Below, piece by piece: positions 1 to 9,210 of a stretch of 64,000 nt of DNA. A model generated the notes under the pieces. The model was not told where the DNA came from. It ran no database searches and worked only from the letters and a program-made list of their open reading frames with translations. The stretch is from an uncultured Eubacteriales bacterium (GTDB lineage Bacteria > Bacillota > Clostridia > Oscillospirales > Acutalibacteraceae), in NCBI GenBank assembly GCA_900540235.1, contig UQEY01000007.1:5994-69993 (forward strand). The letters run 5' to 3'. How positions within the stretch are numbered: the stretch's first letter is position 1; every line of letters begins with the position of its first letter. Made by a program: the position numbers and the translations under genes.

Positions 1-26
1 TTACTATAAATTTAGGATGTGTTCAA

Positions 27-1208
27 GTGTATAAAAAAATTATTTTGTCATTATTGCTGATTTTTTGTTTGGTCGGTTGCAGCGGCAACATTTCAAACAG
101 CAGTGTTTCGCCTGAAAAAAGCGCAGCAGATAATACATATGTAAAAAGCGTGTTTATTGCATATTACGAACTTGAAATCTTTACAAAAGAAAATGACGAA
201 AAGCAGTTTAAAAATACAATTTCAAAAACTTTTAAAGAACTTTCGTCAAAAGGATTTAACCGTGTTACAGTTCAAGTCAGACCGTGCGCTGACGCTTTTT
301 ATAAATCTTCATACTTTCCTGTAAGTGAGTACTGTTTCGGTTATCAAGGCTCAGAGCTTATTTATGACCCGCTTGAAATAATGGTTGAATGCGCACATAA
401 ATATAACCTTTCAATCGAAGCGTGGATAAACCCTTATCGTGTTTTACAAAGAAACGATTTTTCAGCTTTATCCGAAAACAATATTGCACTTAAATGGAAA
501 GACAGTGAAAAACTGATTGTAACCGATGGCACAATATATTTTAACCCGGCATATAAAGAAGTGACCGATTTAATAGTGAACGGGGTTAAGGAAATTGTTT
601 CAAACTACGATATTGATTCGATTTGCTTTGACGATTATTTTTATCCTACTAAAGATAAAAATATTGATAAATCAGCTTATCAGTCTTATAAAAACAACGG
701 TGGCAAAAAAAGTCTGCAAGATTTTAGACGGGATAATATTAACAATATGGTAAAATCGGTATATTCTGCCATTAAATCGATAAAAAGTAATGTAACTTTC
801 GGTATAAGTCCCGCTTCAAATATAGACTACGACTATTCAACCATTTATGCCGATGTTATAAAATGGTCGAGAAATGAGGGGTATGTTGACTATATTTGTC
901 CTCAGATTTATTTTGGCTTCAAAAATGAAAATCAGCCGTTTATGCAAACTACAAAACTTTGGTGCGATAACGCTACCTGTAAGCTTTATGTTGCACTGCC
1001 TATGTATAAATCGGGACAAAAAGACGAATTTGCAGGCGAAAGCGGTAAAAATGAATTTATTAAGGAAAAAGATATAGTTTCACGCCAAGTGACTTATCTT
1101 TCAAAACTTGAACAAGTCAGCGGTTTTTATATTTTTTCATACACTTCGCTTAAAGATAATGAGGAAACATCCAATCTTTATTCCGCAATGCAAAATTCAT
1201 CGCAGTAA
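27..1208 (+). CDS. GHL10-family (DUF187) lipoprotein, putative glycoside hydrolase
   Basis: The 393-residue product starts with a lipoprotein signal peptide ending in the lipobox LVGC (Cys18), so it should be anchored outside the cytoplasmic membrane. The body matches the glycosyl-hydrolase-like 10 family (YngK type): an early RVTVQVRP segment, then a central EAWINPYRV segment and SICFDDYFYP with paired acidic residues typical of the barrel's catalytic face. Substrate is unknown; relatives are thought to act on cell-wall or other polysaccharides. The start is GTG with only a weak upstream AGGATGTG. Its 3' end overlaps the convergent mtaB gene by about 31 bp. Family call is firm, function is inferred. 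Confidence 0.75.
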   Translation: MYKKIILSLLLIFCLVGCSGNISNSSVSPEKSAADNTYVKSVFIAYYELEIFTKENDEKQFKNTISKTFKELSSKGFNRVTVQVRPCADAFYKSSYFPVSEYCFGYQGSELIYDPLEIMVECAHKYNLSIEAWINPYRVLQRNDFSALSENNIALKWKDSEKLIVTDGTIYFNPAYKEVTDLIVNGVKEIVSNYDIDSICFDDYFYPTKDKNIDKSAYQSYKNNGGKKSLQDFRRDNINNMVKSVYSAIKSIKSNVTFGISPASNIDYDYSTIYADVIKWSRNEGYVDYICPQIYFGFKNENQPFMQTTKLWCDNATCKLYVALPMYKSGQKDEFAGESGKNEFIKEKDIVSRQVTYLSKLEQVSGFYIFSYTSLKDNEETSNLYSAMQNSSQ

Positions 1209-2461
1209 TCTATTATTTTAACTTCCATTTCTTCGCCGACAATATTTTTGCAATATTTCATACGAACAGGCAAATAGCTTCTTGTATAGCCTTGGAATAA
1301 ACCGGGCTCAATTTCATTTTCAAAAAGAACTGTTTTATTTGAATTAACAAGATTTTGAAGATAATTATGCCTTATCTTTTCGGTTTCTTCAATCATAACT
1401 GCGGCTCTTCTTTCTTTTTCGGCCTTTGGTACATTATCGCCACGCTTGGATGCCGCAGTACCGACTCTTTCACTGTAAGGAAAAACATGAACTTTTTCAA
1501 AGGCAATGCTCTTTACAAATTCAAGGCTCTCTTTAAAATCTTCTTGTGTTTCATCATTAAAGCCTACCATAACATCGGTCGTAAGGCTTGCGTCATCAAA
1601 AGTGCTTCTTAGTTTGTCACATAAAGCTTTATATTCTTCGGCGGTGTAGTGCCTGTTCATACTTTTTAGCGTTTTGTTACATCCGCTTTGAAGCGAAATG
1701 TGAAACTGAGGGCAAAGCTTTTCACACTTTGCAAGACCGTCAATAACTTCATCTGTTAAATGGTCGGGTTCAAGAGAACCGAGCCTTATCCTTTTGATTT
1801 TTTCGTTATTGTTACAAATCTTAACAGCATCAACAATATTAAAATCTTCGCCCTTGCCGTATGCAGAAAGGTTGATACCTACAAGCACAATTTCCTTTAT
1901 ACCGCCGTTTGCAAGGTTTTCAACTTCGTTTTTGAGCATATCAAGTGATTTTGAACGGACTCTGCCACGAGATTTAGGAATGATACAGTATGAGCAAAAT
2001 CTGTCGCAACCGTCTTCAATTTTAACAAACGCTCTTATTCTTTCGTAAAACCTATCTATCGAACAGTCCCAAAAATCGTCGCCGGTTTTATGCTCGTCAA
2101 TTTTTACAAGTCGGTTTTTATTAATGTTGTATTCGTTGATAAGAGAAAGAATATCGCCGTCGTTTTTATTTGAAAATACAATATCGGCTTCAATAAGTTC
2201 CATTGCTTCTTCAGGGAAAGCCTGCGGCATACATCCGGTAAGAATAACTGTTGAATTCGGATGATTCCTTTTAAACTTTCTTATACTTTTTCTTGTCTTT
2301 TGGTCAGCAGTTGCTGTAACGGTACAAGAATTCACTATATAATAATCGGCATCGTCATTCTCACTTACAATTTCAAAACCCGCATTTTTGAGAAGTTCAG
2401 CCATATATTCGGTTTCATATTGGTTTACTTTGCAACCAAGTGTATAAAAAGCAGCTTTCAT
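1178..2461 (-). CDS. mtaB: tRNA (N6-threonylcarbamoyladenosine(37)-C2)-methylthiotransferase MtaB
   Basis: A radical-SAM methylthiotransferase that converts t6A37 to ms2t6A37 in ANN-decoding tRNAs. The 427-residue protein has the UPF0004 N-terminal domain starting with TLGCKVNQYE, conserved cysteines in NSCTV and TGCMPQ for the auxiliary iron-sulfur cluster, the radical-SAM CxxxCxxC motif in CDRFCSYC near residue 153, and a C-terminal TRAM-like region. TLGCKVNQ separates MtaB from RimO, whose start here (at 49227) reads SLGCPKNQ. The gene is divergent from the downstream dacF-like gene. Confidence 0.9.
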   Translation of the reverse strand: MKAAFYTLGCKVNQYETEYMAELLKNAGFEIVSENDDADYYIVNSCTVTATADQKTRKSIRKFKRNHPNSTVILTGCMPQAFPEEAMELIEADIVFSNKNDGDILSLINEYNINKNRLVKIDEHKTGDDFWDCSIDRFYERIRAFVKIEDGCDRFCSYCIIPKSRGRVRSKSLDMLKNEVENLANGGIKEIVLVGINLSAYGKGEDFNIVDAVKICNNNEKIKRIRLGSLEPDHLTDEVIDGLAKCEKLCPQFHISLQSGCNKTLKSMNRHYTAEEYKALCDKLRSTFDDASLTTDVMVGFNDETQEDFKESLEFVKSIAFEKVHVFPYSERVGTAASKRGDNVPKAEKERRAAVMIEETEKIRHNYLQNLVNSNKTVLFENEIEPGLFQGYTRSYLPVRMKYCKNIVGEEMEVKIIDYCDEFCIAE

Positions 2462-2552
2462 TTCTGCCTCCTGTAAAATTAATTTGAATAATTATAACAA
2501 AATATTGTTATTAAAACAAGATGTAGACAATAAATATTTACTGGGTGATTTT

Positions 2553-3683
2553 ATGAAAAGAATTATAAGCATAGTTTTATCTTTATCAATTATTTTTTCC
2601 TGTCCGATTATTGTAAGCGCAAAAGATGATAAAAAGATTAATGTTAAATCAAGCATTTTAATGAGTTTGGACACCGGAGATGTATTAAAAGAAGATAATG
2701 CATATGAGCATCTTTCACCTGCTTCCGTTACAAAATTAATGTCAATTCTTTTAATAATTGAAGCTATAGACAGCGGAAAAATAAAATTAAGTGACAAAGT
2801 AACCGCAAGTGAAACAGCAGCGTCAAAAGGCGGTTCTCAAATTTGGCTTGAAGTAGGGGAACAAATGACAGTAAATGATTTGTTCAAAGCTGTTGTTATA
2901 TCTTCCGCAAACGATGCCTGCACATTGCTTGGTGAATATGTTGCCGGCAGTGACAGTGCTTTTGTTGATATGATGAATGAAAGGGTTAAAACACTTGGTT
3001 TAAAAGATTCTCATTTTGAAAACTGTACCGGTCTTGATGATGAAATAACAAATCATTATTCTTGCGCATACGATTTAGCGATTATAGCAAAAGAAATTAT
3101 GAAGCATAAACTCATTTTGAAATATTCAACCGTTTGGCTTGACAGTTTAAGAAACGGAAAAACAGAATTAAATAATACCAATAAGCTAATTAACAAGTAT
3201 GACGGTATGACCGGTTTAAAAACGGGTACTACATCAAATGCAGGTTTTTGCCTTTGCGCAACCGCAACAAGAAACGGTGTTAGTTTTGTTTCTGTAGTTC
3301 TCGGTGCCAAAAGCAGTGATGACAGATTTAATTTAACAAGAGAACTTCTTGACTACGCATTTGCAAATTATAAGCTTGAAAATATAAAGATTGACAAGTC
3401 TAAATTATCGGATATAAAAGTTAGAGGAGGTATCAAAAAGTCTGTTAAACCGTCTATCAACGCAAATCAAACGATATTAATTTCAAAAAACGCTGAAAAA
3501 CTTACATATAACTACAAAATAAAAGATGAAATCAAAGCGCCGATTAAAAAAGGCGATATTCTTGGCGAAATAGTTGTTAATAGCGGGAAAAGTCAAGTTG
3601 CGGAGATTCAAATAAAATCTGACAAAAATATCGAATCTGTAACTTTTTTATATATTTTCAAGAAAATGTTGAATAATATATAA
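2553..3683 (+). CDS. D-alanyl-D-alanine carboxypeptidase (DacF type, PBP5 family)
   Basis: A low-molecular-weight penicillin-binding protein that trims the terminal D-Ala from peptidoglycan stem peptides. Counting from the chosen ATG, the catalytic motifs are SVTK (58-61), SAN (118-120) and KTG (223-225), followed by the PBP5 C-terminal beta domain and a hydrophobic tail that could anchor it. An N-terminal signal peptide (MKRIIS... to VSA) supports export. An in-frame ATG at 2484 would place 23 charged residues before the signal peptide, whereas 2553 follows GGGTGAT, so 2553 is preferred. Confidence 0.88.
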   Translation: MKRIISIVLSLSIIFSCPIIVSAKDDKKINVKSSILMSLDTGDVLKEDNAYEHLSPASVTKLMSILLIIEAIDSGKIKLSDKVTASETAASKGGSQIWLEVGEQMTVNDLFKAVVISSANDACTLLGEYVAGSDSAFVDMMNERVKTLGLKDSHFENCTGLDDEITNHYSCAYDLAIIAKEIMKHKLILKYSTVWLDSLRNGKTELNNTNKLINKYDGMTGLKTGTTSNAGFCLCATATRNGVSFVSVVLGAKSSDDRFNLTRELLDYAFANYKLENIKIDKSKLSDIKVRGGIKKSVKPSINANQTILISKNAEKLTYNYKIKDEIKAPIKKGDILGEIVVNSGKSQVAEIQIKSDKNIESVTFLYIFKKMLNNI

Positions 3684-3690
3684 AAAGATA

Positions 3691-3719
3691 TTGAATATTT
3701 CGACAAAATAGTGTATTAT
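3691..3719 (+). promoter_or_regulatory. Putative sigma-A promoter of pgi
   Basis: TTGAAT (3691-3696) and TATTAT (3714-3719) are separated by exactly 17 bp, 50 bp before the pgi start. Confidence 0.6.
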
Positions 3720-3768
3720 ACTTTTTCTAAGGCTTATTACAAACTATTTTGAAACAGAGGCGATTATT

Positions 3769-5115
3769 TTGGCTATTAAATTTTTTAACGACCATGCAAA
3801 AAACATTGTATCAGATGAAGATGTAAAAGCTATAGCTCCAAAAGCTGTTGAAGCTCTTAACACTCTTCACAATAAAACAGGTGAAGGCAACGATTTCCTT
3901 GGTTGGGTAGATTTGCCTACAAATTACGATAAAAGTGAATTTGAAAGAATTAAGAAAGCTGCCGAATTTATCAAGGAAAATGCGGATATCCTTGTTGTAA
4001 TAGGTATTGGCGGTTCTTATCTCGGTGCAAGAGCTGTTATCGAAGCACTCACTTCTCCTAACTACAATTCACTTAATAAAAAAACACCGGATATTTACTT
4101 TATCGGCAACTCAATCAGTCCGTCGGCACTCAGTGAAGTTGTTTCGATTTGTGAGGGCAAGGACATTTGTGTTAATGTAATCAGCAAGAGCGGTACAACT
4201 ACAGAACCTGCTATTGCATTTCGTGTATTCCGTGACCTTGTTAACAATAAATACAGCAAGGAAGAAGCAGCTAAGAGAATTTTTGCTACCACAGACAAAG
4301 CAAAGGGCACACTTAAAGAACTTTCTGACGAAGAAGGTTATGAAACTTTTGTTGTACCTGACGATGTCGGCGGCAGATATTCTGTTCTTACGGCTGTCGG
4401 TCTTCTTCCAATCGCTGTTGCAGGTATTGATATTGACGAATTAATGCTTGGTGCTCAAAAGGCACAGAACGAGCTTTGCAGTGAAAACATTGAAGAAAAC
4501 GATGCATTAAAATATGCCGCTGTAAGAAATGTTTTTTACAACAAGGGTACAAAACTTGAATGCTTTGTTTCTTATGAACCGTGTATGGCTATGTTCAACG
4601 AATGGCTCAAGCAGTTGTTTGCTGAAAGTGAAGGTAAAAACGGCAAAGGTCTTTTCCCTGTATCTTGCATTTTCTCAACCGACCTTCATTCACTCGGTCA
4701 GTACATTCAGGAAAGCGGCAGCAAACTTATGTTTGAAACCGTAATTAAGTTTAACCATCCGCATAATGATTTCTTAATTACAGAGCAAGAGGGTAACATT
4801 GACGGTCTTAACTTCCTTGCAGGCAAGTCAATGAGTTTTGTTAACGAAAAGGCAAGAGAGGGCACACTTCTTGCGCATACTGACGGCGGTGTCGGAAATC
4901 TTGTTATTGAATGTGACACCATCACTCCAAGTGACATCGGTTATTTAATTTATTTCTTTGAAAAAACTTGTGCTGTTTCCGGCTATATGCTCGGCGTAAA
5001 TCCTTTCAACCAACCGGGTGTTGAAAGTTATAAAAAGAATATGTTTGCACTTCTCGGTAAACCGGGCTACGAAAAGGAAAAAGAAACTCTTGAAAATCGT
5101 CTCGGTATATGCTAA
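3769..5115 (+). CDS. pgi: Glucose-6-phosphate isomerase
   Basis: Interconverts glucose 6-phosphate and fructose 6-phosphate in glycolysis. The 448-residue protein carries family landmarks in order: a GIGGSYLGARA phosphate-binding segment, SKSGTTTEP, DDVGGRYSVLTAVG and a C-terminal NPFNQPGVESYK with the catalytic lysine. Length fits the short bacterial/Firmicute form (about 450 residues). The start is TTG at 3769, placed 6-7 bases after AGAGGCG. A small P-loop gene follows 36 bp downstream and may be cotranscribed. Confidence 0.95.
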   Translation: MAIKFFNDHAKNIVSDEDVKAIAPKAVEALNTLHNKTGEGNDFLGWVDLPTNYDKSEFERIKKAAEFIKENADILVVIGIGGSYLGARAVIEALTSPNYNSLNKKTPDIYFIGNSISPSALSEVVSICEGKDICVNVISKSGTTTEPAIAFRVFRDLVNNKYSKEEAAKRIFATTDKAKGTLKELSDEEGYETFVVPDDVGGRYSVLTAVGLLPIAVAGIDIDELMLGAQKAQNELCSENIEENDALKYAAVRNVFYNKGTKLECFVSYEPCMAMFNEWLKQLFAESEGKNGKGLFPVSCIFSTDLHSLGQYIQESGSKLMFETVIKFNHPHNDFLITEQEGNIDGLNFLAGKSMSFVNEKAREGTLLAHTDGGVGNLVIECDTITPSDIGYLIYFFEKTCAVSGYMLGVNPFNQPGVESYKKNMFALLGKPGYEKEKETLENRLGIC

Positions 5116-5151
5116 TATATAATTGAAATAAAACCTCGGAGGAATTTTAAT

Positions 5152-5568
5152 ATGATTAAACTCATAATCGGTAATAAAGGTTCAGGAAAAACAAAGAAAC
5201 TTATTGACCAAGTTAATGTTTGCGTTGAAAACTCTGACGGCAATGTAGTTTGCATTGAAAAAGAGCCAAAGCTTACATATGATGTTTCATCTAAGGCTCG
5301 TCTTTTAGAAACAGAAACATATCTTATCAACGGTCACAAGGCTTTCTACGGTTTTCTTGCAGGTATCTGTGCAGGTAACTACGATGTAACTGATATTCTT
5401 ATTGATGCTACATTTAAAATTGTAGGCAGAGAGTACGAAAAGCTCCCTCAATTCTTTGAAATGCTTTCAGAACTTTCAGAAGCTACTGATGTTAACTTCT
5501 ATTTCACAATCAGTTGTGATAAGGAAGATTTACCTGTAGAAATCTTTGACTATTGTGAAGAGTTATAA
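5152..5568 (+). CDS. Small P-loop NTP-binding protein of unknown function
   Basis: A 138-residue protein with a Walker A motif GNKGSGKTKK at residues 7-16 and a hydrophobic strand ending in Asp (VTDILIDA, about residue 85) that could serve as Walker B. No nuclease, kinase or membrane domain can be recognised. It is preceded by GGAGGAA and lies between pgi and a terminator, so it may be transcribed with pgi. It is not a fragment of pgi. The role is unknown. Confidence 0.7.
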   Translation: MIKLIIGNKGSGKTKKLIDQVNVCVENSDGNVVCIEKEPKLTYDVSSKARLLETETYLINGHKAFYGFLAGICAGNYDVTDILIDATFKIVGREYEKLPQFFEMLSELSEATDVNFYFTISCDKEDLPVEIFDYCEEL

Positions 5569-5585
5569 TTTACAATAAATTTATC

Positions 5586-5619
5586 AAAAAGCGATGCACA
5601 AAAGTGTGTCGCTTTTTTT
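5586..5619 (+). terminator. Rho-independent terminator after the pgi operon
   Basis: AAGCGA...TCGCTT stem with a GCACAAAAGTG interior followed by seven T. It lies 18 bp after the P-loop gene. Confidence 0.8.
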
Positions 5620-5633
5620 ACTTGTTATTTAGA

Positions 5634-5671
5634 TAAAAAAATGAGGCTGTGTAGACAGCCCCATTTTTTTA
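5634..5671 (-). terminator. Terminator of the fucO-like gene (bidirectional)
   Basis: GGCTG-TGTAGA-CAGCC stem flanked by ATGa/cCAT and by A and T runs on both sides, 14 bp beyond the stop of the reverse-strand alcohol dehydrogenase. Confidence 0.75.
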
Positions 5672-5684
5672 AAACATATAATTA

Positions 5685-6833
5685 TTACATAAGTGAAAGG
5701 TAAAGTTCTTTGATTTCTTCAACACTTGTTTCTCTTGGGTTACCCGGACGGCAAGCGTCATCATAAGCAGACTGAGCAAGGAAGTCAACATCTTCAGGCT
5801 TAACGATATCTTTAAGATTTTCAGGGATACCGACATCCTTTGAAAGTTTCTTTACAGCGTTAACTGCTGCCTTTCTTGCTTCATCTAGCGTCATATCATC
5901 AACACCCTCAACACCCATAGCTTTAGCAATGTTTCTGTACTTTTCGCCTGTTGCAGGAGCATTGTATTCCATAACTGTAGGAAGAATGATAGCGTTAGCA
6001 ACGCCGTGAGGAGTATCATAAAGAGCACCGAGTGGGTGAGCCATAGAGTGAACAATGCCAAGACCTACATTTGAGAAGCCCATACCTGCTACATACTGAC
6101 CGAGAGCCATACCTTCTCTGCCTTCAGGTGTGTTTTCAACTGCACCTCTAAGACTTCTTGAAATGATTTCAATAGCTTTGAGATGGAACATATCGGAAAG
6201 TTCCCAAGCGCCTGCTGTAATATAGCCTTCAATAGCATGGGTAAGAGCGTCCATACCGGTTGCGGCTGTAAGTCCCTTTGGCATTGATGACATCATATCA
6301 GGGTCAACAACTGCTACTACAGGAATATCCTTAGGGTCAACACAAACCATCTTTCTGTTCTTTTCGGTGTCGGTAATTACATAGTTGATTGTAACTTCAG
6401 CGGCTGTACCTGCTGTTGTAGGAACTGCAATAATCGGTACGCACTTGTTTGTTGTAGGTGCAACACCTTCAAGTGAACGAACATCTGCAAAATCAGGGTT
6501 CTTAATAATGATACCGATAGCTTTTGCAGTATCCATTGAAGAACCGCCGCCAATAGCAATAATACAGTCAGCGCCTGACGCCTTGAAAGCAGCAACACCG
6601 TTTTGAACATTTTGAATTGTCGGGTTTGGCTTGATTTCGCTGTAAATTTCATAATCGATATCTGCGTTGTCAAGAACATCTGTAACTTTCTTTGTAACGC
6701 CGAATTTAATAAGATCAGGGTCAGAGCAAACAAATGCTTTTTTAAAGCCTCTGCCTTTAACTTCTGTTGCAATTTCCTTAATTGCGCCTGCACCGTGATA
6801 ACTTGTTTCGTTTAATACAAATCTGTTAGCCAT
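5685..6833 (-). CDS. Iron-containing alcohol dehydrogenase, FucO-like (lactaldehyde reductase / 1,2-propanediol oxidoreductase)
   Basis: A 382-residue group III alcohol dehydrogenase, the same length as E. coli FucO. Visible features are the NAD-binding GGGSSMDTAKAIG segment, TTAGTAAEVT, and the metal-binding set with Asp in GMDALTHAIEGY and histidines in GIVHSMAHPLGALYDTPHG. FucO reduces L-lactaldehyde to 1,2-propanediol during fucose or rhamnose fermentation. No fucose genes are nearby, so an ordinary fermentative alcohol dehydrogenase role is also possible. RBS AAGGAGAT precedes the ATG. Family is certain, substrate inferred. Confidence 0.82.
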   Translation of the reverse strand: MANRFVLNETSYHGAGAIKEIATEVKGRGFKKAFVCSDPDLIKFGVTKKVTDVLDNADIDYEIYSEIKPNPTIQNVQNGVAAFKASGADCIIAIGGGSSMDTAKAIGIIIKNPDFADVRSLEGVAPTTNKCVPIIAVPTTAGTAAEVTINYVITDTEKNRKMVCVDPKDIPVVAVVDPDMMSSMPKGLTAATGMDALTHAIEGYITAGAWELSDMFHLKAIEIISRSLRGAVENTPEGREGMALGQYVAGMGFSNVGLGIVHSMAHPLGALYDTPHGVANAIILPTVMEYNAPATGEKYRNIAKAMGVEGVDDMTLDEARKAAVNAVKKLSKDVGIPENLKDIVKPEDVDFLAQSAYDDACRPGNPRETSVEEIKELYLSLM

Positions 6834-6887
6834 AATTTTATCTCCTTAAATAATAAGTATAAGCGGAAAATCAAATTTCCATAATTA

Positions 6888-6916
6888 AATATACTACATT
6901 GACAATTATTTATCAA
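6888..6916 (-). promoter_or_regulatory. Putative promoter of the fucO-like gene with inverted repeat
   Basis: On the reverse strand TTGATA and TATATT are spaced 17 bp. The -35 is one arm of an inverted repeat (TTGACA-N6-TATCAA on the + strand, 6899-6916), so an operator overlapping the -35 is possible. The regulator is unknown. Confidence 0.5.
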
Positions 6917-7038
6917 TAATTAAAATAAAATAAATAAAAACAATTTAAAGTTTGTTAACTTATAGACAATAAATAATAACGATTTCCATTATCTTAATTA
7001 ATTAAAAATAAATTTAATCAGCATTTTTAAATTAACTA

Positions 7039-7067
7039 TTGACAAAAAGCCGCCTTATATATATAAT
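7039..7067 (+). promoter_or_regulatory. Consensus sigma-A promoter for DUF177-rpmF
   Basis: Perfect TTGACA (7039-7044), 17-bp spacer and perfect TATAAT (7062-7067), giving a start of transcription about 20 bp before the DUF177 gene. Confidence 0.8.
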
Positions 7068-7095
7068 ACTTAAAGTGCAAGTGCGAGGTGATTTT

Positions 7096-7596
7096 ATGAG
7101 AATTGACCTTAATAATTTATTAAGCGGAAATGAAAAACATTTAGACATAAATTATAAGCTTGATTTAAGTAATCTCATTTACAGCACATATAATCCTATT
7201 AAAAACGGTGTAAGTGTTGTCGGCAGTCTTTATTCAAAGGCTGATGTTCTTTACCTTGACATTAACATCAGTTTTGAGTTTTTTGGTTTTTGTGACAGAT
7301 GTGCTGAAAAAGTTAAGAAAGATTTTAACTTTAACATTAAGCGCATTGTTGTTGAAAAGCTTGAAAACGAAGAAGACGATGACGACTACATTGTTGTAAA
7401 TAATAGGGAACTTGATTTGGACGAATTAGTTAACGAGGAAGTTTCGTTGTCACTTCCAAACAAAATTCTTTGCAAGTATGATTGCAAGGGGCTTTGTCCT
7501 AAGTGCGGAGCTAATTTGAATTTCAAACAATGCGATTGCAAAAAAGATGTTGACCCAAGAATGGCAGCTTTATTGCAGTTGCTTGAAGATGAATAA
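7096..7596 (+). CDS. DUF177 (YceD-family) protein
   Basis: A 166-residue YceD/DUF177 protein. It shows the family layout: an N-terminal beta-rich half, CDRCAEK in the middle, an acidic EDDDD stretch, and the C-terminal CKYDCKGLCPKCGANLN Cys cluster that probably binds zinc. In many bacteria DUF177 is cotranscribed with rpmF, as here (gap 32 bp), and has been linked to 23S rRNA processing. The ATG at 7096 follows GCGAGGTGAT. An earlier in-frame start at 7039 lies inside the promoter and is rejected. Confidence 0.85.
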   Translation: MRIDLNNLLSGNEKHLDINYKLDLSNLIYSTYNPIKNGVSVVGSLYSKADVLYLDINISFEFFGFCDRCAEKVKKDFNFNIKRIVVEKLENEEDDDDYIVVNNRELDLDELVNEEVSLSLPNKILCKYDCKGLCPKCGANLNFKQCDCKKDVDPRMAALLQLLEDE

Positions 7597-7628
7597 TATG
7601 GCTTTTTAATAAAAAGGAGGCAATTAAA

Positions 7629-7811
7629 ATGGCAGTACCAGCAAGAAAAACATCTAAAGCAAGAAAGAACAAGAGAAGATCAAGCGTTTGGAAGATGGAT
7701 GCTCCAACACTCGTAAAATGTTCTAACTGTGGTGGTTACACTGTTTCTCACAAGGTATGTGGCAACTGTGGTTACTACAACGGTAAAGAAGTAATCAGCA
7801 AGGAAGCGTAA
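7629..7811 (+). CDS. rpmF: 50S ribosomal protein L32
   Basis: A 60-residue basic protein beginning MAVPARKTSKARKNKRRS, the invariant L32 N terminus, with two CxxC pairs (CSNCGG and CGNCGYY) forming the zinc ribbon of the Cys-containing paralogue type. It follows DUF177 and is preceded by AAAAGGAGG. Confidence 0.97.
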   Translation: MAVPARKTSKARKNKRRSSVWKMDAPTLVKCSNCGGYTVSHKVCGNCGYYNGKEVISKEA

Positions 7812-7826
7812 GATTTTACATTTGTT

Positions 7827-7854
7827 GGCGGACAGTTTGTCCGCCTTTCTTGCT
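7827..7854 (+). terminator. Terminator after rpmF
   Basis: Perfect 8-bp stem GGCGGACA-GTT-TGTCCGCC followed by a T-rich tail. Confidence 0.8.
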
Positions 7855-7881
7855 TTTATAACAAAAACAGGAGGTTAGATT

Positions 7882-9210
7882 ATGGCAAAACCCGTTGTTG
7901 CCATTGTCGGCAGACCTAATGTCGGCAAGTCAACTTTATTCAATAAATTAATCGGAAGCAGGCTTTCAATCGTTGATGATACTCCCGGTGTAACAAGGGA
8001 CAGAATTTACGGCGATTGCGAATGGCTTAACCATAAATTTTTGCTTGTTGATACGGGCGGTATTGAACCTAACACTTCCGATATTATATTAAGTCAAATG
8101 AGAACTCAGGCTGAAATTGCTATTTCGACCGCAGATGTTATAATTCTTGTTACAAATATTCGTGACGGGGTTGTGGCAAGCGACTACGATGTGGCAACAA
8201 TGCTTCAAAAAAGCGGCAAGCCTATCATTTTGTGCGTTAATAAATGTGACAGTATCGGTGATCCTGACCCTGAGTTTTATGAATTTTATAACCTTGGTTT
8301 AGGCGACCCTGTTGCCGTTTCTGCGGCTCACGGTCACGGTACAGGTGATTTGCTTGACGAAGTCCTCAAATATCTTCCTGAATGTGAAGAAGATGAGGAC
8401 GATGACGAAGTTATTAAAGTCGCAATTATTGGTAAACCGAATGTCGGCAAGTCTTCACTTGTTAATAAAATCAGCGGTGTAAACAGAGCTATCGTTTCCG
8501 ATATTGCCGGCACTACAAGGGATACAACTGACACTTATATTGAAAATGAATACGGTAAATTCAACTTTATCGATACAGCCGGTTTAAGGAGAAAAAGCCG
8601 TGTTGATGACGCTATCGAAAAATACAGTATCATTCGTGCACGAATGGCTGTTGAACGAGCAAATGTTTGCGTTATTATGATTGACGCTGTTGAGGGCTTT
8701 ACAGAGCAAGATTCAAAGGTTGCCGGGATTGCACTTGAACAGGGCAAAGCGTGTATTATTGTTGTTAATAAGTGGGACGCTATTGAAAAAGACGGCAACA
8801 CTATGAAAGAGTATAGGGACAAGCTTGCAAATGATTTTTCATTTATGAGCTATGCGCCTATAATGTTCATTTCTGCCAAAACAGGGCAGAGAATTGATAA
8901 ACTTTATGAAATGATTTCATTTGTTCATTCTCAAAACTCAATGCGTATTTCAACCGGTAAGCTTAACGAAGTTTTGGCAGGTGCAACTGCAAGGGTTCAG
9001 CCACCAACCGATAAGGGTAAGAGGCTTAAAATTTTCTATATGACTCAGGCTTCCACAAGACCACCTACATTTGTTTTCTTCGTTAATAATTCGGAACTTT
9101 TCCATTTTTCATATCAAAGATATCTTGAAAATCAAATCAGAGATATTTTCGGTTTGGACGGTACTCCGGTTAGGTTCATTATCAGAGAACGAGGAGAAGG
9201 CAAAAAATGA
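7882..9210 (+). CDS. der: Ribosome biogenesis GTPase Der (EngA)
   Basis: Double-GTPase needed for 50S subunit assembly. The 442-residue protein has two tandem G domains: G1 GRPNVGKST near residue 9 with DTPGVTRDR, DTGG and NKCD, then a second G1 GKPNVGKSS near residue 187 with DIAGTTRDT, DTAG and NKWD, and a C-terminal KH-like domain. An acidic linker (EEDEDDDE) separates the domains. RBS AGGAGG. The 3' end overlaps plsY by 4 bp, indicating translational coupling. Confidence 0.96.
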   Translation: MAKPVVAIVGRPNVGKSTLFNKLIGSRLSIVDDTPGVTRDRIYGDCEWLNHKFLLVDTGGIEPNTSDIILSQMRTQAEIAISTADVIILVTNIRDGVVASDYDVATMLQKSGKPIILCVNKCDSIGDPDPEFYEFYNLGLGDPVAVSAAHGHGTGDLLDEVLKYLPECEEDEDDDEVIKVAIIGKPNVGKSSLVNKISGVNRAIVSDIAGTTRDTTDTYIENEYGKFNFIDTAGLRRKSRVDDAIEKYSIIRARMAVERANVCVIMIDAVEGFTEQDSKVAGIALEQGKACIIVVNKWDAIEKDGNTMKEYRDKLANDFSFMSYAPIMFISAKTGQRIDKLYEMISFVHSQNSMRISTGKLNEVLAGATARVQPPTDKGKRLKIFYMTQASTRPPTFVFFVNNSELFHFSYQRYLENQIRDIFGLDGTPVRFIIRERGEGKK

